DNA of 64,000 nucleotides, taken from NCBI GenBank assembly GCA_027492035.1, contig JAOZFT010000004.1, positions 602,449 to 666,448 on the forward strand, read 5' to 3'. This DNA comes from Thermoproteota archaeon (GTDB taxonomy: Archaea; Korarchaeota; JAOZGF01; JAOZFZ01). Made by a program: the position numbers and the translations under genes. A model generated the notes under the pieces. The model saw only the letters and a program-made list of their open reading frames with translations. It did no database searches and was not told where the DNA came from. This document shows positions 34,865 through 43,473 of the stretch, one piece after another; within the stretch, counting starts at the first letter, position 1, and each line of letters opens with the position of its first letter.

Positions 34865-34874
34865 GGGGGGGGGG
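34865..34874 (+). repeat. G10 homopolymer at the ribosome-binding site
   Basis: Ten consecutive G residues lie 8 bases before the GTG start of the chromate-resistance gene, in an otherwise AT-rich genome. The run doubles as the ribosome-binding site. Slippage here would change spacing. Confidence 0.8.
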
Positions 34875-34881
34875 AGTTAAT

Positions 34882-35403
34882 GTGAGATGGGTTACCAGAT
34901 CTTTTCCCCATATAGACAGAACAGCTAGTGCTTGGTTAATTAAAAAATTCATTGACCCAGAAGCTGAATTCTATTTCATTAATTGGCCAGAGGAAAGCCT
35001 GAAAGAATGTTACGGCACCCCCTTTGACATCAAAGGCGTGGAACTGGGCCATCACCTTAACAAATGTACTTTCGAAACAATAATGGAAAAATTCGGTGTT
35101 AAGGACCCAATTGTTCAAAAAATAGCTTCACTTGTGCATAAAGCAGACCTTGAAGGTTCCAAGAAAGAAATTCCTGAAGCAAAAGGTATTAAATTGCTGT
35201 TTTCAGGTTTGAGATTGGTTACATCAAGTAATTACGAAACCATTGAAATTGGTTTTAAATTATGGGACGCAGTATATGCTTATTTTCTAAGTAAAGAAGT
35301 TGAAGAGGGACATAAGGAAGAAGTGAGTAGAATGAGTAGAGCTGAAAAACTAAATTTCCTCAGAAGAAAAGTTAAGGAAGTTTTAGAAGGGAAACTTATT
35401 TGA
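34882..35403 (+). CDS. ChrB C-terminal domain-like chromate resistance protein
   Basis: The 173-residue protein begins RWVTRSFPHIDRTASAWLIKKF and continues DPEAEFYFI and ELGHHLNKCTFETI, the pattern of the Chrome_Resist (ChrB C-terminal) domain. The histidines, aspartate and cysteine probably bind metal or oxyanion. Only this domain is present, without the N-terminal ChrB regulator part. GTG start behind the G10 tract. Its stop overlaps the TTG start of the following MFS transporter, so the two are translationally coupled and may act as a detoxification pair. Confidence 0.82.
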   Translation: MRWVTRSFPHIDRTASAWLIKKFIDPEAEFYFINWPEESLKECYGTPFDIKGVELGHHLNKCTFETIMEKFGVKDPIVQKIASLVHKADLEGSKKEIPEAKGIKLLFSGLRLVTSSNYETIEIGFKLWDAVYAYFLSKEVEEGHKEEVSRMSRAEKLNFLRRKVKEVLEGKLI

Positions 35404-36596
35404 GAAAATCTGTTTTCTCTTTGTTATGTTCAGCAGGGTTCTTTGCGATAGCCAGTTCAACAATGTCCAAATCCCCAACCTTGCCTCTTTTCGCTGAAAG
35501 TTTAGGCTTACATAGCAGCGAGATAGGTTTGGTGGCTGCAGCTTCTACAATCACTGGAATCATTGTAAACCTTGTAACTGGCACATTTTCTGATTTATAC
35601 GGCAGAAAAAAATTGCTTGTAGCTTCTGGTGTGTTTTTCGCTACAGCTCCTTTCATGTACCTCTTTGTAAATGACAGTTTAGGTTTAACTTTCGTTAGAG
35701 TGTATCATGGAATAGCAACTGCAACTTTTATGCCTGTATCACTGGCAACAGTGGCAGATATGTATGTTGAAGACAGGGGAGAAAAAATAGGGCTTTTCTC
35801 TTCAGCAACACTCCTAGGTAGACTTTTAGCTCCCACAGCAGCTGGTTTATTGATAGCATTCAAAGGATTTTCTGAAGCGTATTTTATTTGTGGAATAATT
35901 GGAGTGTTTACATTGATTTTACTAACAATTATGCCGCAGCCGAAAAGAAAGGTTTCAAACAAGGAAACAACCTTAAAAGGGAAGAGGGAGAAGAAGTTAA
36001 ATTTTAGAGATGTAATCCTAAACACGCAACTTTTGCTTCTGGGGCTAATTAATGCAACTATCTATTTTTCAATGCAAGGTTTAGAAACGTTTCTTCCTCT
36101 TTACTTAGAAAAATTCTCTGTTGAAACTTGGAAAATAGGGGTTTTGTTTACTGTTCAATTATTAGTTATCACTGTGTCAAAGCCCTATATGGGGAAGCTT
36201 TCAGATGAACTTGGAAGAACGAAGTTAATAATTGCAGGAATGATACTTATGTCAATGGTTCTCCCTTTTTTCAGCATCTCAACAAATTATTACTCAGTAC
36301 TTATTGTTATTTCAATTTTTGCTTTGACTGTTTCTTTAACTACTGCCTCTCTTACACCTCTAGCTTCTGAAATAGTCCCTACTGGATCTTACGGCACAGC
36401 TATTGGCGTGTTAGAAACAATAAAAGATTTTGGACAGGCTTTAGGGCCCATAGCTACAGGTGTAATATTGGCTACATCCAGTTTCACAAAAGTTTTCTTG
36501 GCAATGGCTGTATTAACTATTTTAATAACCTTACTCTTCACTCTTTACACTTATAAGAAATTAAGAGCCAATAATTCATTTTATTTAGTCATTTAA
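35400..36596 (+). CDS. major facilitator superfamily transporter
   Basis: The 398-residue protein has about 12 hydrophobic helices. The conserved MFS loop between helices 2 and 3 appears as GTFSDLYGRKKLLVASG, repeated in weaker form as GKLSDELGRTKLIIAG in the second half. A central cytosolic loop (KRKVSNKETTLKGKREKK) separates the halves. It probably exports a toxic compound by proton antiport; association with the ChrB-like gene suggests chromate or a related anion. The TTG start overlaps the upstream stop. Confidence 0.9.
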   Translation: MRKSVFSLLCSAGFFAIASSTMSKSPTLPLFAESLGLHSSEIGLVAAASTITGIIVNLVTGTFSDLYGRKKLLVASGVFFATAPFMYLFVNDSLGLTFVRVYHGIATATFMPVSLATVADMYVEDRGEKIGLFSSATLLGRLLAPTAAGLLIAFKGFSEAYFICGIIGVFTLILLTIMPQPKRKVSNKETTLKGKREKKLNFRDVILNTQLLLLGLINATIYFSMQGLETFLPLYLEKFSVETWKIGVLFTVQLLVITVSKPYMGKLSDELGRTKLIIAGMILMSMVLPFFSISTNYYSVLIVISIFALTVSLTTASLTPLASEIVPTGSYGTAIGVLETIKDFGQALGPIATGVILATSSFTKVFLAMAVLTILITLLFTLYTYKKLRANNSFYLVI

Positions 36597-36634
36597 ACTT
36601 GTAACTATAATCTAAAGGGGTCTTTTTTCTACTT

Positions 36635-37774
36635 TTATTTTGAGTGAAATAAGTAAATGATTAAATAGAGCTTGGATATTTTTCCGTTTGCAGGGATTTC
36701 TGAATACGTTTTCAAGTTACTAATTTCACTTGTTTCGTCTCCCCTAGAAATTAAAATAAAAAAGCTCCTTTTCCCTGTTTCCCTCGATATTGTTCCGTTA
36801 AAGAAACTTACCACCTCCCTTAGGGGTTCCTGGTCAATTCTGCTAAAGCTTTCGTTTGTTATCTCCTCTTTTAAAACATTCCCTAAAAAGGATTTCAATG
36901 AAGAAAAATTACGGAACTCATTTAGTTCCAAAATTTCCTGTTTCTTTGTTAAGTTCATTAATGGAATAAAAGAGACTATCCCCTTTTCTATTTTTACTAA
37001 ATATAAAGGCTGCCCTGCAAAAAAATTTTCATTAATTACCAACTTCCCCTGATCAAAAGAAATTTTTGGCATGGAAACTGTTTTAATTAATGCCTCGTAC
37101 TTTAAACTAGTAAAGAGTTCACCTTTGTACTTAATTCCTCCCTCGTTTACTTTTAAATGCTGCCACATAAAAGTATTGGTTTTTGTTTGTAAGAAATGGC
37201 AAGATAAAGGAGTCGCTTCCGGAACTGACCCGCTTAAGTAACCATTAGGAAGCGAAACCTTCACTTTAATTTCAGCTTCTTTCTCTGAAGAAATCAAAAT
37301 TTCACCTATCAACTTATCTAAGCTGGAATTCCCTACTCCCTTTTCCCCACCCGTACCCCTAATTATCAAGCATGCTTCAACAATTTTTATAGTTAATTTC
37401 GGGTTAGAAACTTTATTCACTTCTTTCCATTGTTCTAAACCAAACAGTTCAAGTAAGGGTTGGAAAGAGGTTTCACAGGAGTTAGTAACTAACCCATATG
37501 CGCCGTTTACTGCAAAAAGTAAACTGATAAAGAATAAAAGGATGAATAATCCACTAAACACTTCATAATATTTTCTCCAAACCTTAGCTAAAACAGGAAA
37601 CCTTAAAAGTTTAAATGAAACTTTTGCTCTCATTCTTTCCTCAAAGTTTGCTTCACATTTCCTGAAAGTAACCTTTCTAAAGGTGCATTTAAATGCTTCT
37701 TTCAGCCACCACCGGTATTTAGCCGAAAAAACACTTAAAATAGAAAACACTATTAAAGAAGCAAAACACAGCAA
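36635..37774 (-). CDS. membrane protein of unknown function with basic cytosolic loop
   Basis: The 379-residue protein has a first membrane segment at residues 1-17 and a second at about 74-94. Between them is a basic loop with two cysteines (FKCTFRKVTFRKCEANFEERM). A large, probably extracellular, beta-rich region (95-365) carries paired cysteines and a few N-x-S/T sites. The N-terminal loop plus helix resembles a module I have seen attached to various extracellular domains in archaeal membrane proteins; this is from memory and not tested. Function is unknown. The gene converges with the MFS gene, with a short T-rich spacer. Confidence 0.65.
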   Translation of the reverse strand: MLCFASLIVFSILSVFSAKYRWWLKEAFKCTFRKVTFRKCEANFEERMRAKVSFKLLRFPVLAKVWRKYYEVFSGLFILLFFISLLFAVNGAYGLVTNSCETSFQPLLELFGLEQWKEVNKVSNPKLTIKIVEACLIIRGTGGEKGVGNSSLDKLIGEILISSEKEAEIKVKVSLPNGYLSGSVPEATPLSCHFLQTKTNTFMWQHLKVNEGGIKYKGELFTSLKYEALIKTVSMPKISFDQGKLVINENFFAGQPLYLVKIEKGIVSFIPLMNLTKKQEILELNEFRNFSSLKSFLGNVLKEEITNESFSRIDQEPLREVVSFFNGTISRETGKRSFFILISRGDETSEISNLKTYSEIPANGKISKLYLIIYLFHSK

Positions 37775-37834
37775 GGTTTTTACCTCCTTAATAAAATGGT
37801 TTCCTCTTTAAAAAAGGGTGGAGGATTTTTAAAT

Positions 37835-39046
37835 TTAGTAAACCCTTATTTTTCCTCCTGAGAGGTCTTTAATAAATTTCTTCATCCTATTTGTTTCAAG
37901 ACTTTGCATGACTCTTTCCTCTGCCTCTTTTTTGGCTTCATTGAAGTTAACCCCCTTATTCACTGAAAGGTAAACATCAGCAAGCTTAGGTTCGTTAATG
38001 GGTCTACCGATTTCACTCACTAACCAAACGTAAACCTCCTTTACTCCATTCACTGACCTATAAACTTCACTGGCTAGTTTATGGGTTAAAACGTTGTAAA
38101 TCTTGCCGACATGGCTTACAGGGTTCTTACCTGCAGCTGCTTCGTTACTCACAGGCCTTTGTAAAGGAATCAATCCATTAACTCTATTTCCCCTTCCCAC
38201 CTCTCCAGAGTCAGCGTCTTCAGCTGAAGTACCTAAAAGGGTTAAATAGGTTCCAGCTTCTCCCCTACCTTCTAAATCCAAAGTATTAAAACTTATTTCA
38301 AATTCTAAACCAGAGTTACCCTCTAAATAATTATTTATTTCTCCCAAAACTTCCCTTTTTCTTCTGAAATACTCCTTCTCACTTTCAATGTAGGAAGCAA
38401 CCAAAGGCATGGCTATAGTTAAATTAACTCTGTTTCCTCTCCTAACAGCCATTATCTTCACATCTTCACCTGTTTCGGGAAAAGCTAACTTGAAAGGTTT
38501 AGAATTAAGGTACTGCTCAAGGCTCAAAACCAATTTTTCTGTTTCAGTTAAGGGGGCGTAACCTACTGCTGCTGATGTGTCATTAGCTCCCAGTAATTGA
38601 GACTTCCTTGAAAAAATATCAACTAAGGCTTGAGACCCTTGCTTTATCTCTACTTGATACTTTAAATGCTTATCTGGGTCAATGAATCTAAAGTTTTCTT
38701 TTAACCACTGCTTAGCTGAATTTACCGCTATTTCCTCCACAGGTATGGTTTCGTTTTCTGTTTTTGAGATTGCTCTGTCACCGAAAACTAAAAGCATAGG
38801 CTCCAACACCTTTCCTCCCCCAAAATGTTTTTTTACATGCCCTGCGGAAAGAAGGCCTTTGTCGATGTTGTGGTGGAGAATTGTTCCGAATCTTTTCAAG
38901 TATTCTTTGCATAACTCAATGGAAACCCTCTCCATTATTGCGTCACAAATATAGTCAGGGTGACCTAATCCCTTCCTTTCAACTATTTCAAATGGCATTT
39001 CAGCAACAGGTAAATTTCTTGATTCAAAAACGTCAACTTTAACCAT
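37835..39046 (-). CDS. mat: archaeal S-adenosylmethionine synthetase
   Basis: This is the archaeal-type methionine adenosyltransferase, which is very divergent from bacterial MetK. Characteristic segments are FEIVERKGLGHPDYICD near residue 20, HHNIDKGLLSAGH near 60, NDTSAAVGYAPLTETE near 160, and GRGEAGTYLTLLGTSAEDADSGEVGRG, broken here as GRGEAGTYLTLLG and EDADSGEVGRGN. Length is 403 residues. The ATG is preceded by GGTGA; an in-frame TTG at 39058 is less likely. It makes SAM for methylation and for the radical SAM enzyme. Confidence 0.95.
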   Translation of the reverse strand: MVKVDVFESRNLPVAEMPFEIVERKGLGHPDYICDAIMERVSIELCKEYLKRFGTILHHNIDKGLLSAGHVKKHFGGGKVLEPMLLVFGDRAISKTENETIPVEEIAVNSAKQWLKENFRFIDPDKHLKYQVEIKQGSQALVDIFSRKSQLLGANDTSAAVGYAPLTETEKLVLSLEQYLNSKPFKLAFPETGEDVKIMAVRRGNRVNLTIAMPLVASYIESEKEYFRRKREVLGEINNYLEGNSGLEFEISFNTLDLEGRGEAGTYLTLLGTSAEDADSGEVGRGNRVNGLIPLQRPVSNEAAAGKNPVSHVGKIYNVLTHKLASEVYRSVNGVKEVYVWLVSEIGRPINEPKLADVYLSVNKGVNFNEAKKEAEERVMQSLETNRMKKFIKDLSGGKIRVY

Positions 39047-40177
39047 TATAATCACCAAAACAGGTTTCTTTATCGATAAACTATGTTCTTTCCTGTTTGA
39101 GAACGGTTTAGATTGGGAAATTTAAAAACATTACTGACTGAAATATTCCAGAAAGAATATCTTTAAAACATTTGAAAGCAGTTGCCTAAAATCTTCATCA
39201 GGTTATTGTTGGTATAAACAGATGTAGGATAAAAGAGTTGTTGCATAAACAACAATTCGGTATAAGTAGCGCCAGCATTCACGAGCCTCGTTTACCCCCT
39301 ATTATGCCTCCTACGAAGGCAAAATTACGAAGTAATTTGAGCTGCAAGCTGTTTTTATTATATTACCCATTTTATTTTCCTTCATATCAAGCGAATTGGT
39401 TTTGATTGTCTCAATTGTTCTAATCGTAAATTTGTATTTATTCAACATTCCGGTAGGAAGCATTAATAAATTCTGAAGCAACAGTGTTCTTACGCTTCTA
39501 GGGAAAACTCAGAGCATATTTAATAAAGAAAATAGTTTTCCTGGCCAACCACAACTATATCATAAAATTCCTTGGTTAATCTCCAGGATAAATTCAAATC
39601 TTCTTTATCTCTGCAGTGACTCGCCCTAGTAATACATAAAAAGCTGGATACCCGGCAAATATGGCTTAATAAATCTTTATGGCTTCCAGCACTGAGACCA
39701 CTTGCTTCCTGGTTGAGGTCTTTTGTAAAACATTTGTTTGACAGCCGAGATAAATACTCTTTGACCCAAGTTTGGTTTAAAAATACTTTTTATGGAAAAC
39801 GCACTTAATGAAAAATTCGATGAGGAATCGCCATTAACTAAAAAGGATCTGATTGATTATAGTGTAAAAAGTGTAAAAACCATTTAGCTTGTTTCTTCTC
39901 TACTGAAGTAACTATAAAACACAAGCTGGTTTTTAATGTTTCTTTGCTATCTACTGAAGAGGAGCTGTTCGTTTCACACATCCTTTTTCCAACAGTCATC
40001 TATTCCCTGTTTTAAGTTTTTAAAGAACTCTTTAAATTGAAAAAATTTAAAATTTTCCGGTGAAAAGTATCATGCAAGAGCGATTTAATTACCCAAAATT
40101 TTTCTCAGCTTGCCCTTGCCTTTTTTTTATACAACTTTTAAAAAAGGGGATTGAACCTGGTTTTTGGAGGGTTTATT
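39047..40177. other. long intergenic region with coding debris
   Basis: About 1.1 kb without an intact gene. The minus strand holds two adjacent stop-free stretches with protein-like content (39311-39786, listed separately). A 31-codon plus-strand frame (39792-39887, MENALNEKFDEESPLTKKDL) directly follows a TATA-like stretch but has no ribosome-binding site. Short hairpins occur at 39322-39338 (AAATTAC-GAA-GTAATTT) and near 39239 (GTTGTT-GCATA-AACAAC). A plus-strand TATA-like T8-ATA lies near 40123-40132, ahead of the next gene. Confidence 0.5.
39311..39786 (-). pseudogene. possible decayed gene, two remnant frames
   Basis: The minus-strand frame 39786-39520 has 88 codons, no stop and no initiator, and reads SGLSAGSHKDLLSHICRVS and later LTKEFYDIVVVGQENY. 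Immediately after it, in another frame, 39508-39311 reads SVRTLLLQNLLMLPTGML and continues for 65 codons. The composition looks like real protein. The first piece faintly resembles the glycine-rich C-terminal half of universal-stress-type domains, but this is weak. It is most likely an eroded gene with loss of the start and at least one frameshift. Confidence 0.3.
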
Positions 40178-41491
40178 TTGAACGGAGTGAACATACCTTT
40201 TGACTTCCTGGGTTTCATCCAGCCTTTCCTACCTTTGATACTGACGGCTTTCGTAGTGGCTTTGCTTGTGCAAATAATTAATGCTTTCACCAAAGACAGA
40301 GTAATTAAACTTTTTGACAGTAACTGGGTTGTTCTTCTTTTTTCTAGTTCAGAGGGTCAGGAAGAAACTTTCTTTGGTAGGCTGCGCACCCCTGCTAGAG
40401 GGAAAGGGTTTGAAATATTCTTTCCTCCTGAAGGGATAAGAAACCCTGAAAGGTTAATTTCCTTCCTTGTCAACATGCATAAAGAAACAGGTGATATTAA
40501 ATACCGTGAATCAGCTGAAAAAATCTTTAACAATTTAAAAGAGAAAGGTAAATTTGAAAATTACCGGAATGTGGATGAAGTTAAAGAAAACCCGTTCTTA
40601 AACCCTTCTCAGGCTTCAAGGAAAATATGGGAAAACGAATTAAAGAATGTTTATTCGCTGATAAGGTTCAAGGACAGTTTAGATGAGAAAGAAATCCTCG
40701 AAAGAAAAGAAGAATTGAACAGAATTTATCATCCTTCATGGTTAAGAAAAACAAAAAGGAAAATATACAACGCCTTAAGTTTCGTCAAAAACAAGTTCAG
40801 TCAAGCCCTATCCAGTGCCTTAACTCCTCTCTCCCCCTACTTACCGACCGACTTAAAGAAAACAATTGAAAAATACGAAAAAGAAGCTGTTTCAAAAATA
40901 GGTTCAGATTATGAACCCTTACTGGAAAACAGCATCGGTAACCTAGTCATAGTGTCAGTTAAAAACCCTAAAGGAGGAACTGAACTTTACCAAGGTATCC
41001 TCCGAGAATACTCAAAAGATTACTTGGCAATTTATGACATATATTACAAAGTAAGTGGAGGAACAAGTTTATTGATTGAGAAACAGGAAGAAATTATTCA
41101 CCAAAGCAAAACACAGTTCCTAAACACTAAGCTGCGAAGAAACAGGAACAATATAATCTTAGAAGTGCGAAAGGATGGTTTAAACCTCAAAATTAAAAAT
41201 GTTTCAAATGAAGCTATCCGTTTGAACAAAGTCGAAATTGAAGGAACGAAAGAGGTCCCTCTCCAAGAGAAAGTACTTCAACCAGGTGAAGAAATACAGG
41301 TAAGTTTCGACTCTCCCATGGAAAATAAAAAATTCTCTATCAGTTATGAAATGGTGAAGAAAGCAGACGTGATCTGGCCCAGGGATAAAGCTACAGTGAT
41401 AGGTTTAGGGGAACCTGTCGCAAACTTAATCGATAAACTTCTTTTGTTTAGAAACCTTAAAAATCTAGGAAATCGTAAAGAAAAAATTTAA
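40178..41491 (+). CDS. single-pass membrane protein of unknown function
   Basis: The protein (about 437 residues) starts with a hydrophobic helix (residues about 9-33, GFIQPFLPLILTAFVVALL), followed by a long cytosolic region rich in Lys/Glu. Recognisable segments are FFGRLRTPARGKGFEIFFPP and, later, GNLVIVSVKNPKGGTELYQG, which reads like a PRC-barrel or SH3-like fold. The C-terminal part resembles an immunoglobulin-like beta domain (KIKNVSNEAIRLNKVEIEG). The TTG start with GGAGGG seven bases upstream is chosen over a TTG at 40151. Its 3' end overlaps the convergent isomerase gene by 27 bases. Confidence 0.65.
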   Translation: MNGVNIPFDFLGFIQPFLPLILTAFVVALLVQIINAFTKDRVIKLFDSNWVVLLFSSSEGQEETFFGRLRTPARGKGFEIFFPPEGIRNPERLISFLVNMHKETGDIKYRESAEKIFNNLKEKGKFENYRNVDEVKENPFLNPSQASRKIWENELKNVYSLIRFKDSLDEKEILERKEELNRIYHPSWLRKTKRKIYNALSFVKNKFSQALSSALTPLSPYLPTDLKKTIEKYEKEAVSKIGSDYEPLLENSIGNLVIVSVKNPKGGTELYQGILREYSKDYLAIYDIYYKVSGGTSLLIEKQEEIIHQSKTQFLNTKLRRNRNNIILEVRKDGLNLKIKNVSNEAIRLNKVEIEGTKEVPLQEKVLQPGEEIQVSFDSPMENKKFSISYEMVKKADVIWPRDKATVIGLGEPVANLIDKLLLFRNLKNLGNRKEKI

Positions 41492-42259
41492 CAGTTTCTT
41501 ACACTTCACTATATCCCCCAACTTATGTAGTTCAACAATCAAGGGACCTGAGTAACTGCATTCCTTGATTTCTTTAAACAAAGATTTGAAGTCTATGTTT
41601 CCTTCACCTATTAATAAGTGTTCATCGTTTTCCCCGTTGTTGTCATGGACATGGATGTTTACGATTTCACTTTTGAAAGTTCTGAAGTAGGTAAGTGGGT
41701 TGCCGAAAGTGTTAGCATGGCCAACGTCCAAAGTAAATTTACACCCTGTACCCCTAATTACCTCCCTTATTTCTTCAGGATAACCTGTAAATGTGTAATC
41801 TGATGTTTTGTGACTGTTTTCTACCGATAACTGCACCCCCAATTCTTGAGCAAACAAATTAAGTCTTCTAACTCTTCTAATTGCTTCTTTTTCGGCTTTT
41901 TCTTTCCATTCCAATGGATAATCACGTGAATACTCGCCAAAGTGGAAAGTAACTAAATTAATGTTCAAAGTGTTAGCTGCTTCAATTGTTTCACGAATAA
42001 TTTTCTCAGAAGCTTCAGCTATGTCTCTATTCAATGAAGCAATGTTTAAATCAATATAAGGGGCATGGATAAAATACTTTAGCTTAAATGACTCAAGCAA
42101 AGGGGCTATTTTTCTTACTTCGCCTTGGTTTAAAAGCCTTAAAAGGTTCAATTCATCAAGTTTAAGTTCGAAAGAGCTATATCCAAGCTTTTCAGCGAAA
42201 TCCAATAAGTAACTAAGAGATTTACCCATTTTAACATACATAGATACTCCTATCAACAT
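41465..42259 (-). CDS. sugar phosphate isomerase/epimerase-like TIM barrel
   Basis: The 264-residue protein matches the xylose isomerase-like/AP endonuclease 2 barrel: YFIHAPYIDLNIAS near residue 70, LVTFHFGEY, LSVENSHKTSDYTFTG with the metal glutamate, FTLDVGHANTFG, IVNIHVHDNNGENDEHLLIG and GPLIVELH at the end. These glutamate, aspartate and histidine residues bind a divalent metal. Members include sugar epimerases and endonuclease IV; the lack of the full nine-ligand endonuclease set suggests an isomerase role. The ATG used has GGAG upstream. Confidence 0.85.
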   Translation of the reverse strand: MLIGVSMYVKMGKSLSYLLDFAEKLGYSSFELKLDELNLLRLLNQGEVRKIAPLLESFKLKYFIHAPYIDLNIASLNRDIAEASEKIIRETIEAANTLNINLVTFHFGEYSRDYPLEWKEKAEKEAIRRVRRLNLFAQELGVQLSVENSHKTSDYTFTGYPEEIREVIRGTGCKFTLDVGHANTFGNPLTYFRTFKSEIVNIHVHDNNGENDEHLLIGEGNIDFKSLFKEIKECSYSGPLIVELHKLGDIVKCKKLLNFFFTIS

Positions 42260-42405
42260 GTTTGTAACACTCCACAACCTTAACACTTTTAAAGGAAAAA
42301 AAAGGAAAAGAAACTCTTCTTCCTACTCCCTTAAAATTCCTCTTAAAGATAAATTTAAATTCCTTCTATATCATTTTGTAAAATTAAATTTTCTAGGTGG
42401 AAAAA

Positions 42406-43371
42406 TTGTGCAGTAGCTTTGTTTTAGAGCCCTCCTACTACTTAACCATAAAAAAGGTTGAAGTCGGTAAGAGAGGTGAAAAACATCTTCTCCCCTTTTA
42501 TGAAGGTTACAAAATTAAAAAAACCCCTAAAACTTATTACCTAGGTTATTGTGCCTTTGAAAAAAAATATGTTGAAGATTCCACCCAAAAAACTATAAAA
42601 TTTTTTTATCCATTAATCATCACTTTAAAAAATGGTGGATTTGTTCCGTGTTTCCCCAACTACTCTTTCCGCTTACCTTATCTCAAAGAGGAACTAGTTA
42701 AGGAAATAATTGAGAAAATAAGGGAGAAAATTCTTTATGCACCAAACGCCTTAAAAAACTCGGTTTATCCCCTTCAACAAAACAGACTTTCTCCGCAGCA
42801 AATGGAAATAATAAATTTGCTGAATCAAGAGGTTTTTTACGGTTTCAAAGAAAAAATTGGGGTAATGAACAATGAAGCTTACATAGCAGAAATTGAGAAA
42901 AGGTTGAGGTCGAAAGGGAGATACGTGGCTGACTGGTATGAATTTAAACGTTCATTTTATGTTGAAGACCAGAAAATTAACCTTTTAGCGCGTGGAAACA
43001 TGGGAAAAATGAAGACAGGGTTCCTAGCTAAATTTTTCGCTAAAATGATTATTCCCCAATGGGAGACAATGGCTGTTGTTTTGTTTTCGGATGAAGAAAT
43101 AAATGTGAAAAAATTTATTTCTTTTAAAGAAAAAATTAAAAGTTACATGGATTCAGAAGACATAAAATGGGCATGGGTTAACATAACTTCTAAGAAAATA
43201 GGTTTAGACACTGTTGCGTATGTTGAAAATTATTTGAAGCCAGAGATAGGGGTATTTCTTACTGACTTAACGAGGAAAGAAATGAAATATAATCCTGTAC
43301 CTATCATGAACTGGGGAAAGAGAATTTTCAAGGTTAAATTGGAGTCCGTATTCTTTAAAAGCCTTAATTAA
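42406..43371 (+). CDS. hypothetical protein upstream of XPD-like helicase
   Basis: The protein (about 321 residues) has no membrane segments and was not recognised. It contains GYCAFEKKYVED, a central Gln/Leu-rich stretch (LQQNRLSPQQMEIINLL), a basic helix (EIEKRLRSKGRYVADWYEF) and a C-terminal alpha/beta portion with AVVLFSDEEINVKKF and VENYLKPEIGVFLTDLTR. A TTG start with GGTGG five bases upstream is preferred; a GTG at 42397 lies within that site. It lies 45 to about 100 bases upstream of the helicase gene on the same strand, which suggests a common role, perhaps in DNA processing. Confidence 0.6.
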   Translation: MCSSFVLEPSYYLTIKKVEVGKRGEKHLLPFYEGYKIKKTPKTYYLGYCAFEKKYVEDSTQKTIKFFYPLIITLKNGGFVPCFPNYSFRLPYLKEELVKEIIEKIREKILYAPNALKNSVYPLQQNRLSPQQMEIINLLNQEVFYGFKEKIGVMNNEAYIAEIEKRLRSKGRYVADWYEFKRSFYVEDQKINLLARGNMGKMKTGFLAKFFAKMIIPQWETMAVVLFSDEEINVKKFISFKEKIKSYMDSEDIKWAWVNITSKKIGLDTVAYVENYLKPEIGVFLTDLTRKEMKYNPVPIMNWGKRIFKVKLESVFFKSLN

Positions 43372-43473
43372 ACAAAAAAAATTGAAAGGAAAAATTTAAT
43401 ATTTCCAAGTGGATTCTTGGTAAAGAGGATTTTCAGAGTAAGGGCAGTAGATTCTAAAAGCCATGGTGGTTCC

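Noticed and set aside
39792-39887. 31-codon plus-strand ORF behind a TATA-like stretch
   Set aside because: Too short to judge. It has no ribosome-binding site, and the TATA is too close to the ATG for a normal leaderless start.
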